A stretch of 64,000 nt of DNA, taken from Microdochium bolleyi (taxonomy: Eukaryota; Ascomycota; Sordariomycetes; Xylariales; Microdochiaceae). The notes beneath the pieces were generated by a model. That model searched no databases. It had not been told where the DNA came from and saw nothing but the letters and a program-made list of their open reading frames with translations. The stretch's first letter is position 1, and every line of letters starts with the position of its first letter. Both the position numbers and the translations under genes were made by a program. The DNA lies in the NCBI GenBank assembly GCA_001566295.1, contig KQ964245.1:1493524-1557523 (forward strand). The letters are read 5' to 3'. Positions 54,731 to 64,000 of this stretch are shown piece after piece.

Positions 54731-56953
54731 ATGGCTGGCCGCAACCAGAGCTACTGGGCGATTGCCTTTGGCATGATCGCCTGGAGTCTCTTGCTCTTCA
54801 GCCCCCTGGCCTTCGTTGGTTCCGTCCAGGCCCAGGATGCCGAGTATGGCACCGTCATCGGTATTGTAAGTTCACACAAAGCTGCTTTCCGAGCTCGACC
54901 TGAGCTTCGCCCTATTCGGCAGCATTGACTGACTCTCTTCCGTTCTTGCCTTTCAGGATTTGGGTACGACCTACTCCTGCGTTGGTGTCATGCAGAAGGG
55001 CAAGGTCGAGATTCTCGTCAACGACCAAGGAAACCGTATCACCCCGTCTTACGTCGCCTACACCAACGATGAGCGCCTTGTCGGTGACGCCGCCAAACAG
55101 CAGGCGGCTTCCAACCCCACCAACACTGTTTTCGACGTCAAGTGAGTCTGCCTCCGTCTAAGAACCATACTTACCACTCTCCATTACATGACTACTGACT
55201 GTGTGACACTCTGCAGACGCTTCATTGGTCGCAAGTTCAACGAGAAGGAAGTCCAGGCCGATCTCAAGCACTACCCGTACAAGGTCGTCAACAAGGATGG
55301 CAAGCCTCTCATCCAGGTCGAGTACCAGGGCGAGACCAAGAAGTACACCCCCGAGCAGATCTCCGCCGTCATTCTCGGCAAGATGAAGGAGGTCGCCGAG
55401 TCGTACTTGGGCAAGAAGGTTACCCACGCCGTCGTCACCGTCCCTGCCTACTTCAACGACAACCAGCGTCAGGCTACCAAGGATGCCGGTGTCATTGCTG
55501 GCCTCAACGTCCTCCGCATCGTCAACGAGCCCACCGCCGCCGCTATTGCCTACGGTCTTGACAAGACCGGCGGTGAACGCCACATCATCGTCTACGATCT
55601 CGGTGGTGGTACCTTTGATGTGTCCCTTCTGTCCATTGACGAGGGTGTCTTCGAGGTTCTGGCCACTGCTGGTGACACCCACCTTGGTGGTGAGGATTTC
55701 GACCAGAGAGTCATCAACTACTTCGCCAAGTCTTACAACAAGAAGAACGGCGTTGACATCACCAAGGACCTCAAGGCCATGGGCAAGCTCAAGCGTGAGG
55801 CTGAGAAGGCCAAGCGTACCCTCTCTTCCCAGAAGACAACCCGCATTGAGATTGAAGCTTTCTTTGAGGGTAACGACTTCTCCGAGACCCTGACCCGTGC
55901 CAAGTTCGAGGAGCTCAACATGGACCTCTTCAAGCGCACCCTCAAGCCCGTCAAGCAGGTTCTCGATGACGCCAAGATGAAGAAGGACGAGATCGACGAC
56001 ATTGTCCTCGTCGGTGGTTCCACCCGTATCCCCAAAGTTGTAGAGCTTCTCGAGGAGTTCTTCAGTGGCAAGAAGGCTAGCAAGAACATCAACCCCGATG
56101 AGGCTGTCGCTTTCGGCGCCGCTGTCCAGGCTGGTATTCTTTCCGGCGAGGAGGGCACCGGGGACATTGTCCTCATGGACGTCAACCCCCTGACTCTGGG
56201 TATTGAGACCACCGGTGGTGTCATGACCAAGCTCATTCCCCGCAACACTGCCATCCCTACTCGCAAGAGCCAGATCTTCTCGACCGCCGCCGACAACCAG
56301 CCCGTCGTTCTGATCCAGGTCTTCGAGGGTGAGCGGTCCATGACTAAGGACAACAACATCCTTGGCAAGTTCGAGCTTACCAACATTCCTCCCGCGCCCC
56401 GCGGTGTCCCTCAAATCGAGGTCAGCTTCGAGCTCGATGCCAACGGAATCCTCAAGGTCTCTGCCCACGACAAGGGCACTGGCAAGTCTGAGACCATCAC
56501 CATCACCAACGACAAGGGCCGTCTCACCCCCGAGGAGATCGAGCGCATGGTTGCCGAGGCCGAGAAGTTCGCCGAGGAGGATAAGGCCACCCGCGAGCGC
56601 ATTGAGGCTCGCAACGGTCTTGAGAACTATGCCTTCAACCTGAAGAACCAGATCAACGATGAGGAAGGCCTTGGTGGCAAGATCGACGAGGACGACAAGG
56701 AGACTGTAAGTGGCACCCCGCCGAGGCATTTTCTGTCCGTGAAGTCAGACACTAACATTATTGATAGCTTCTCGACGCCGTCAAGGAGACCATCGACTGG
56801 CTTGAGGAGAACAGCGCCGAGGCCAACGCCGAGGACTTTGAGGAGCAGAAGGAGAAGCTGTCCAACATCGCCTACCCCATCACCTCCAAGATGTACGGTG
56901 GTGCTGGTGGTGCTGGTGGCGAGGAGGAGCCCCTCGACCACGACGAGTTGTAA
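54731..56953 (+). CDS. KAR2: BiP/KAR2, ER-lumenal Hsp70
   Basis: Four exons, 54731-54865, 54957-55141, 55217-56705 and 56768-56953, give 664 residues. The signal peptide (about 1-34, core WSLLLFSPLAFVGSVQA) and C-terminal HDEL place it in the ER lumen. Hsp70 signatures are IDLGTTYSCVGV (across intron 1), IVYDLGGGTFDVSLL and IVLVGGSTRIPKVVELLEE; the interdomain linker is followed by the substrate domain with VFEGERSMTKDNNILG. It folds secretory proteins, gates the translocon, supports ER-associated degradation and senses unfolded proteins through Ire1. Codon use is strongly C-ending, typical of a highly expressed fungal gene. A long stop-free frame runs antisense across exon 3 and is treated as a by-product of codon bias. 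Confidence 0.98.
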
Positions 56954-57558
56954 ATGTGGTTTTATAGATACACACCTAGCATACCCTGGCGTACCTAGAA
57001 AAGAGACTGGTTTTGAACATACAATCAAGGCAATTGTTAAACGAGAAAAAGCAGATCCCCCCCGCTCACTGCATCAGTAGTAAAATTTGTGGTGACATGA
57101 TGCCTTTCGATATGCTAGCACTCCAGCAGCTCACAACCATGGGGAACACAGACTGTGTACTACTAGCAGTATACTTTTGAAATGCGGACCACCATAATCC
57201 AAGCACGCCTGTCCACGCGACAGAAATCCTCCGTATTCGCCTGTTCCCTGGCATCATTTTGCAGCTCCGTGTAATCACTCGACCTCTACAACCTTTGGAG
57301 CCTAGCTGGAATGGCAGCATTAAACTTAGAGTCATAAATAATATATCTCAAACCAGTATTTTCCTACAGTTAGACTGCGGCTGGTTGTGACCCTGATCAC
57401 CGAAATAACCAAGGCGACAGTCTTAGCTATCGTCCGCCGTACCCTTCGCCCTCATGCATTCTGATCTTTGGGTCGGGAAACCCAAGTGTGAGTGGGACAA
57501 GACGGGGGAAGGGCACAATGCAGAAAGTAGCAAGGGGGGGGGGGGGGGGGAAACCCCA

Positions 57559-57604
<46 letters not shown>

Positions 57605-58681
57605 CTCTCCCGCACTGCTCAAGATTGTTGGTAACATTCTGTGCCGGCATTTGCAGGTTTCCTCGCCTGCACTGCCGGAGATGGTGGTGCTGTTGGTTGC
57701 TTGCATGCGAGCTTGGGTTGCAGAGACGTGCATATGCAGGATCTATAGTAGGAGTTGTTGGTTGAAGACCAAACTCCAGAGGAAAATACAAAATTCTTGA
57801 TACCGCCGTTTGGGCAATATCTGTAATGTGGTTCTGTCTTGGAACCGAGCGGATCGGAACAGAACGGCGGAATTACTCAAGAGAAGTGCGACCACTCACG
57901 TATTCATTGTCGGATCGGTGTCACGAAGGCGGCAGCAGCAAGTAGCCGGGGGGCTGGGCCTTGATCTGTCCAAATGCCCCTCTCTACAGGTAGTAAGTCC
58001 GAGGCACAGCATACCAAGGCAGTTTCTAGTCTCGGGGAAGATCCGGCCACGTCAGTTTTCTCTACTGTCTGCAAGAACCCCTGCTCTGTGCTCCGTATGC
58101 ATGGGGTTATTCAGACCAACCAGCGTATGTCAAGGCAGTTTTCCAAGCTCGTTCGCAAGGATAAACTCCATGGACCAAGCAAGAAAGTTCCCATTCCGAC
58201 TCCAAAATGATACAAGGTGCGCGTAGGTGACCGATTGGGGTTTGCTGCTCCGATAGCCTACTGATAACTCTCGTGACTGGTGCTAGCCTCATAGACCCAT
58301 GATCCATTCACTTAAACAGGCAGCGGCTCGCAAGTATGTGACAACAGCGGACCCACGGCCATGGGACAAGTTGCCGGCGGCAAGAGAAAGTTGCATGGGA
58401 GACAGGGGGGGTTCGCCCACTGTCGATGAGGGGGACGTATGCACGAGACGAACCACGTGCGTGGGAGCACGCAAGATCTCAGGTACATTTCCTGTTCCTA
58501 AAGAGAGAGACACACAAGCACTTGCAAGGTTCAGATAATCAGAATATAGGATGATTGGTAACCAGGAATTACAGTGTGTGTAGCCAGAGCGGCGCTTGTA
58601 CTTGGAGTCTGGAAATGTATGACGGACATTCTTCAGCTAAGCTATAACACGCCCACTCTAGCCTCTCGCAAATCCCATGCC
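56954..58681. other. Intergenic downstream of BiP
   Basis: About 1.7 kb. The first 150-200 bp are BiP 3' UTR. The main structure is the long G/C homopolymer pair at 57534-57603. Frames through that tract encode only poly-Gly or poly-Pro and are artefacts. No gene is supported. Confidence 0.5.
57534..57603. repeat. Homopolymer pair: G17, 9-nt spacer, C44
   Basis: Seventeen G (57534-57550), the spacer AAACCCCAT, then forty-four C (57560-57603). The tracts are complementary, so a hairpin with a 17-bp G:C stem is possible, and both strands can form G-quadruplex structures. Exact lengths are likely unreliable in any assembly. Confidence 0.9.
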
Positions 58682-58978
58682 TCATGCATGTTGGGGGCCC
58701 AGCTGAATCGCACTACTGTACCAGTCAGTGGAGACGATGTCGACAGGATCAGGGTCATGGTTGCCACTGATAGGATAGTCAAGGACACGGAGGAGAGACC
58801 CCTCTTGATCTAGGGCACCGCAGATCTCCTCGGCCATGGCCGAGTTGACTCCTGGGAGAGTTCCGAGGAGCTTAAGAACCTCTCTCCTCGTTCTGCCATC
58901 GAACCCCTTGTGGGCCGCCTCGGGCTTCGTGGTTTCTTGATCTCCCTCACCTAGAGGAAACAACGCTTTGCAGTACAT
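58682..58978 (-). CDS. Hypothetical 98-residue protein (doubtful)
   Basis: An intronless frame from ATG at 58978 reads MYCKALFPLGEGDQ, then an amphipathic helix-like segment (RREVLKLLGTLPGVNSAMAE) and ends QLGPQHA. Composition is more protein-like than the other intergenic frames, but I recognise no family. It starts only 68 bp from the divergent reductase start, leaving no room for two normal promoters, so it may be a chance frame inside that promoter. Confidence 0.25.
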   Translation of the reverse strand: MYCKALFPLGEGDQETTKPEAAHKGFDGRTRREVLKLLGTLPGVNSAMAEEICGALDQEGSLLRVLDYPISGNHDPDPVDIVSTDWYSSAIQLGPQHA

Positions 58979-59046
58979 GTCGATCCCCACGACCAAATCT
59001 CATCAACTTCAGCCAGCATCACACTTACATAAACGACACCAACACC

Positions 59047-60569
59047 ATGGGCTCAGCCGTCACCCCGACCAAGGGCCATCACGCCCTGGTCTTCGGCGCC
59101 TCGGGCATCTTGGGCTGGTCCGTCGTGAACCAGATCCTCAGCAACTACCCGCAGAAGGGCACCTTCAGGAAAGTGACCGCGCTGACCCACAGACCTCTGA
59201 GTCTCAAGGACTCCCTGTGGCCGGAGCCCAGGTCCGACGATGAGGGCGGTATCCCGGAGCTGAGCATCGTCGAGGGCATCGACCTGACCACAGGTACGGT
59301 CGAAGAGCACAAAGAGACTCTGCGGAGGCTTGTCCCGGATATCGAGACCGTGACGCATATTTATTACTTTGGTAAGTCGAGGTAATCCTCTGCGTTGTAA
59401 TTATCGAGGTGAATGTATGAGAGGATGGTCACTAAAAAACACACAACCCCTTCCAGCCTACAAGTTTGACGCGGACTTCCCGACCGAGTCCCAGATCAAC
59501 GTCGACATGCTCAAGCGCGGCTTCGGCGCCGCCGAGGCCCTCGCGCCAAACCTCGAATACGTGATACTGCCGACAGGAACAAAGGTACTGCCAAGTCCTT
59601 ATTGTCCTCACTCAACAGAGGGCTTGAGCTAGACTGAGGAGGAGGCAAAAGAGAAGACTGCTAAGCTTTTGTTTCATGTGTAGGGATACGGCATCTTCCT
59701 CCCCGAAATCCCCTTCGAGCGGCCGTTTAAGGAGGAGGTCTGCGACGAGCCGCAACCATGGCACGACATACTCTTCTACTACGTCCTACACCATGAGCTG
59801 GACCGCATGCAGATGGGCAAGAGATGGCGTTTTGCGGAGGTTCGCTGTGCCGTTGTTGTAAGTCTGTGCAGCCGGAAAAATACACCGGGCGAATAAACCA
59901 AACAAGATCTGGAAAGAGGCTGATTTCGAAGATAATATATCTTAGATCGGTTTCACCCCTCACAACAACGCATACAACATGTGGGCGCACTACATCAAGT
60001 TCTGCTCCATCTACAGGTACCTGCACGACACAGGCCACCCGGCCTGCCAGAGCAAGGAGGTCCCCTTCCCGGAGCTGCCCATGGCCTACGCAGGGTCGTA
60101 TAACGACGGCGGGCAGGACACCTTCGCCCGGTTCAGCATCCACCTGTGCCTGAGCCCGGACGTCGCGGGCAACAGCGAGCTTTACAATATCGCCGACGAG
60201 GCCAGGTGCTACACGATGGCGGACCGCTGGCCCGTGGTCGCGGCGCGCTTCGGGCTTGTTGGCGTGCCGCCCGTGCTCCCCGGCCACAAGGAGTACCGCC
60301 GCACGCACGACTTCATGGTCGAGCACGATGATGTGGTTGACAGGCTGGCAAAGGAGCATGGCGTGTCGCTGCGCGGCATGGATTGTGTGCTCGATGGGGA
60401 CCTGATGAGCGGGCTCATGTCATTGCATCACGGGCTGTCTCTGGATAAGGCTCGCTCGATGGGCTTCTCTGCGGAGAGACCGTTTGAGATTGCATTTGGT
60501 GATGTATTTGACCGCTACGCTAGGACTGGCGGTGTATATACTGGCAGCAAGCCGTCCAAAACATCATAG
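59047..60569 (+). CDS. PRISE-type short-chain reductase (SirQ-like)
   Basis: Four exons, 59047-59371, 59457-59584, 59684-59857 and 59946-60569, give 416 residues. An N-terminal Rossmann fold has ALVFGASGILGWSVVNQIL as its NAD(P) site. LPTGTKGYGI carries the PRISE-family catalytic Lys, and ILFYYVLHHEL the Tyr; RCAVVIGFTPHNNAYNMWA is the conserved segment after the active site. The family (progesterone 5-beta-reductase / iridoid synthase-like SDRs) reduces activated double bonds in enones. Fungal members occur alone or in secondary-metabolite clusters (SirQ in sirodesmin). No cluster partner is visible here. The true substrate is unknown. It converges closely on the FPG gene (75 bp). A short relic of a related gene lies at 31154-31251. 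Confidence 0.88.
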
Positions 60570-60644
60570 CTGGGCGGGTTGGTGAAAAAAAGCCATTTAA
60601 ACTAACACTGATGAGCTTTTCCGCAAGATACCTGGGCAGGCGGC

Positions 60645-61894
60645 TCACAGGTCCCCAGCCAGGCGGGTGGAGCGCCGCCTGCCGAGCGCGGGCACGTCTT
60701 GAATGGGTGTCTTCTCATCGGCTTCTTTCTTCACCTTTTCCTGCTTTGTCGGCGGCGACCGCTTTGTCTTTGGCCTCGGCTCTTTCTTGGTCTCCTTCGT
60801 AGCGTTTGCTTCTGTATTGCCCGTCCTTGCCTTCTTCGCTGGCTTCTCGTCAACTTCCTCCTTCTTCCCCTCGAAGAAATGACTTTCTTTTTCGTCAGCA
60901 TCTGCGGCAGGCGTAGCGCCGGCCGAGTCGAGTGTCGTTTTGCCCTTCTTCTTCTGCCTCTCTGGGACAACACAGCTTGTCCTTCCGCCGACCGTGATGA
61001 ACGTCAGCCTCTCACCATTTGGGAGAGTCTTGGCGGCGTCCTTCTTGCCCTTGCCCCAGCGGTGGTTGAAGAGCCAGTCAGCAGGGAACTGATCCGAGTC
61101 GGCCAGCTTCTCTACCGCCGTGTCGCAGACGTAGTTGACTGCGTTGTACAGCGTCGTGATGTCAGCGTCGTCAAAGTCGTCGCTGTACTGCTCCGGGTGG
61201 AGCTTGGCCTGATACATGATCTCGTCGCCGACCCAGTTGCCAATGCCGCTAATCATGGCTTGGTCCAGCAGCAGAGCCTTGATGGGAACATGTCTGTTCT
61301 TCATCTTGTTCCGCAGATACTCCTCAGTGAACCTGTCCTTGTCCACCACGGGGTCGGGACCGTTCTCGACAAGCGGGGAGTGCTTCCGTATCTCGTCACC
61401 AGGACAATCGACCAGCCGGATGCGTGCGAAGCGGCGGGCATCCGTGAAGGCGACCTCGACCTTGGGACTCCCGGCAGTCTCGAGCTGGAACTTGGCGTAT
61501 TTTGGCGGCCACTCCTCCGTACCGTCCTTGTGCCGCTCGGCGTACCGTGTGTAGGCGGTCTGCTCGCCCCTGATGTGAACCCAGCCGGTCATGCCGAGGT
61601 GCATGACGGGGTGCGGCGGCTTGTCCATGACGAGCCAGAAGTACTTGCCCTGGCTGCCGGCTGCGACGACTTGGCGGCCCTTGAGAGCCTTCTCGAAGGC
61701 GGCGCCGCTCGTGCCCACCTTGCCGAAGACATTGGCATCGTCGGCAGCTATGACATTGCTGATGGTCTTGCCGACGAGAGCCTGCCGAAGATAATGGGTC
61801 ACCCGGTACACTGCGCAGAAGGATGCGGGTTAGTGTGCGGTCTACAGGCCAAGCCTGTTGAGTGCACTTTCTTACCTTCGGCGATCTCAGGCAT
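60645..61894 (-). CDS. FPG1: Formamidopyrimidine-DNA glycosylase, zincless type
   Basis: Two exons, 61894-61876 and 61810-60645, give 394 residues. After Met removal, Pro1 (Schiff-base nucleophile) and Glu2 are in place in MPEIAE, joined by the intron to VYRVTHYLRQALVGKTI. The helix-two-turn-helix shows ALLLDQAMISGIGNWVGDEI. In place of the four-cysteine finger is the zincless-finger hairpin TFITVGGRTSCVVPERQKKK, as in plant and fungal FPGs and NEIL1. The last about 95 residues are Lys/Glu-rich (KKARTG, RPKTKRSPPTKQEKVKKE) and probably nuclear-targeting. The enzyme excises oxidised purines and ring-opened bases and nicks DNA by beta/delta elimination in base excision repair. The first exon is just 19 nt. 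Confidence 0.94.
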
Positions 61895-63298
61895 ATTTGG
61901 TGATTTAGAGGATGTCGTGAGAAGGGGGTTTTCGTCGTGATCGTGTAAGTGGTGATGCTGGTCAAATCTGAGAGCCGCACACAAGGTATGCCGAGATTGC
62001 CTGTCGCAACTGATTACAAGCCGGACCTGGTGTCTCTGTTGCCAATTGATGGTGTCTTGATCAACCCTGGGTAAAGGTGCAAAGGTGTGTTGCAGCCGAG
62101 ATTGGCTGTGGTCGGGTGCATGTTCACAGAAGAAGCGCGCATCTCAGGTCATGACGCGCGCTGTCACAGCACGGGCTGGCTGGAGCTAGCGCCTGTGAGC
62201 CGGGGTTCGAGAAAGAGGTGGCTGGCACAGAGGCAGCTCAAGCCAGCTGCTGAGACACAGGCATCATTTCATAGCCGCTTGTCGCTGTCGTCTTCACGCA
62301 GGGTCGGCAGAGGACAATCTCGAGAACCTGCCCGTGCTACGACGGAGTTGTCAATAAGACCAAGCCTTCCAAGGTTGCTTTGTGAGGTCCACAGGTATGA
62401 GAGAGACGGATCGCGATGGTTGAGTTGGCTGCACCAATGACGAGTCGGCTAAAGGCCATTATGGGACGGATAATTGTGACACATGCCGAATTGGCCTGCA
62501 CGTTCGCACGGACACGAGATGTTAGTAATGTCGAGCTTGACCGTTGGACGGAGCACGAGTGCTCTGTAGGGTGACTTTGTGCCATTCCCATGCACGCACC
62601 GCGTGGCGACTGAGACACCGAGCTGCAGGGCCGACGGCTTGCATCATGTTGCAGCTCTGCCTGGTGCACCGCCAAGGTTGGCTCAACAGCGAAGGCACTG
62701 CCTTATGCAACGATGGCCTGCCAGACAGCAAGTGATGCCATGACGAGGCTAAGCGCAGGGAGATTGTCTACCGCAGAGCCGGAGTGGAGGGAATGAGATG
62801 AGTGCCTCGTGCAGTATCAGGCCCAGCCCAGCCAGACTGATTCGAGGCACGGACCTGTCACACTGGTCCGGCTTTCCAAGGCCGGCCTCAAGTCGGGTCG
62901 CACCTGCCTGCTTCCGACTCAAACCGACCCGCAATCGGAGGCTGCATCATGCTCGAGTCAAAAAATTCACCTGCTCGGCTCGTCCCCACGCTCTAGCAAT
63001 CTCCGTCACCTTTGCCTCTAGGCTTTCCAGCTTCCCCAATCCGCTGCTCACTCCTCTTCTCGACCAGCCCTTACTTATGTCTTGACACCGAGCACTGGAA
63101 CCATCTCCAAAGACGTAGCCGCCGCTTCACGCACCAGCCGCGACGACTGTCCTGCGGGGCCCTTATTGACAGCTTGCCGATCACCCGTATCGGCCTGCCA
63201 GACTTGGATCATCAGGTTCGCCAGAATCAGATTCACGGATATCCCTCACCGCCAAAGAACACACTCCTTGTCGTCGCGCAAACCTCGAAGCAGTCACC
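61895..63298. other. Divergent promoter region FPG / PRPP synthetase
   Basis: About 1.4 kb between divergent starts. Several short frames occur on both strands without motifs. CT-rich leader sequence precedes 63299. No gene is supported. Confidence 0.45.
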
Positions 63299-64000
63299 AT
63301 GGTCCGCAACATCGTCGTGCTGTCGGGCAACTCGCACCCGCAGCTGGCCGATAGCATCTGCAACATGCTGAGCATTCCCCTGGGAAATCGCATTCTGGGC
63401 AAGTTCTCAGTTGGCGAGACCCGCTGCGAGATCAAGGACTCTGTCCGTGGCAAGGATGTCTTCATCATCCAGTCGGGCGGTGGTTCTGTCAACGACCACC
63501 TCATGGAGCTCTGCATCAGTACGTGACGTCGTCGGTGGGCCAGCTTGCTGCTGCGAGCAAATGTCTCATTGTGACCTGGAGACTGACTTGAAATGTCACA
63601 GTGATCTCTGCATGCAAGACAGGCTCTGCGAAGCGAGTGACCGCCGTGCTGCCACTGTTCCCGTACTCGAGGCAACCCGATCTCCCATACAACAAGGTTG
63701 GAGCACCACTCTCCAAGTCGCAATCCGACGCGCCCCGCGAGAACTATACATTCGAGAGCGTGCCTGCCACGCCCGGCCCTGGAGTCGCCAAGAGCGCAGG
63801 TCTCAACAATGTCGACCTCGCGAAGGCTCTCAGTAGGGCCACCTCGACAAACGGAATCGCCTCTCCCCGTGCTACGTCAAATCCGTTCAACGGAAGCGGT
63901 CACGCTGCGAATGGCGAGACCTCGCACCCCGTCAATGGCCACAGCAGCACCCATCATGATAAGGGCAAATTCACGACTCACGATTACGAGAACACCTCAG
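63299..64000 (+). CDS. PRS5: Ribose-phosphate pyrophosphokinase, 5' part (cut by window end)
   Basis: Exon 1 is 63299-63518; exon 2 starts at 63602 and is open to the window end, about 206 residues in all. MVRNIVVLSGNSHPQLADSI, GKFSVGETRCEIKDSVRGKD and VFIIQSGGGSVNDHLMELCI are the N-terminal PRPP synthetase half, restored across an 83-nt intron to IMISACKTGSAKRVTAVLPL and FPYSRQPD. A Ser/Asn/Gly-rich insert (from about residue 120) interrupts the catalytic domain. Such non-homologous regions are typical of the Prs1/Prs5 subunits of the fungal enzyme, so PRS5 or PRS1 is likely. The enzyme makes PRPP from ribose-5-phosphate and ATP for nucleotide, His and Trp synthesis. The catalytic flexible loop and PRPP site lie beyond the window. 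Confidence 0.92.

Noticed and set aside
55158..56729. 523-codon stop-free frame antisense to BiP exon 3
   Set aside because: Long antisense frames are a well-known by-product of codon bias in Hsp70 genes. The translation is Leu/Val/Gly-rich with no domain, and it lies wholly opposite conserved coding sequence.
57423..57791. Poly-Gly / poly-Pro frames at 57.4-57.8 kb
   Set aside because: These are translations of the G/C homopolymer tract.
60699..61940. 413-codon frame antisense to FPG
   Set aside because: It mirrors the codon structure of the FPG gene on the other strand and has no protein family features.

Overview
The window is nuclear DNA of a filamentous ascomycete (Pezizomycotina, most likely a Sordariomycete). 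Genes are short and carry many small spliceosomal introns, mostly 50-140 nt, with GTRNGT donors and YAG acceptors; CTGAC-type branch sites were seen upstream of several acceptors. The encoded proteins are typical of filamentous fungi. No tRNA, rRNA, CRISPR array, intact transposon or virus-like sequence was recognised. All exon boundaries were built by hand from splice signals, reading-frame phase and recalled family similarity; no search was run.

Layout: 1.3-8.6 kb holds conserved housekeeping genes (LSB3/YSC84-type SH3 protein, SFT1-type SNARE, ArfGAP, methionine-R-sulfoxide reductase). 9.1-23.0 kb is an accessory block containing two direct copies of a gene pair, an APC-family permease on the minus strand and a fungal rhodopsin-domain membrane protein on the plus strand. 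The distal copy (18.2-23.0 kb) reads as intact. The proximal copy (9.1-14.9 kb) is broken: the permease is reduced to its C-terminal half with an internal deletion, and the rhodopsin-like gene has one nonsense codon and two frameshifts. 23.9-30.3 kb holds a DUF3431 type II membrane protein and an AZUL-HECT ubiquitin ligase. 31.15-31.25 kb is a short relic of a PRISE-type reductase.

32.6-36.9 kb holds REI1 (60S biogenesis) and CCT5 (chaperonin) tail to tail, with a seven-copy 11-bp minisatellite between their 3' ends. 38.5-38.9 kb holds a two-exon gene for a 99-residue secreted six-cysteine protein, a candidate effector. 40.4-42.6 kb is a long-chain acyl-CoA synthetase. 43.3-49.8 kb is a divergent pair, a DOA4-type deubiquitinase and VPS27 (ESCRT-0), which act on the same ubiquitinated cargo at endosomes. 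50.1-64 kb holds HBS1 (ribosome rescue), BiP/KAR2 (ER Hsp70), an intact PRISE-type reductase, a zincless formamidopyrimidine-DNA glycosylase, and the start of a PRPP synthetase gene that runs off the right edge.

Membrane traffic and protein quality control are well represented (LSB3, SFT1, ArfGAP, DOA4-type USP, VPS27, BiP, HECT E3, CCT5). Apart from the DOA4/VPS27 pair there is no sign that these genes form one functional cluster. The most novel material is the duplicated permease/rhodopsin pair with one decayed copy, the small cysteine-rich secreted protein, and a highly conserved cytosolic tail peptide in the rhodopsin-like proteins. I found no convincing new multi-gene system.
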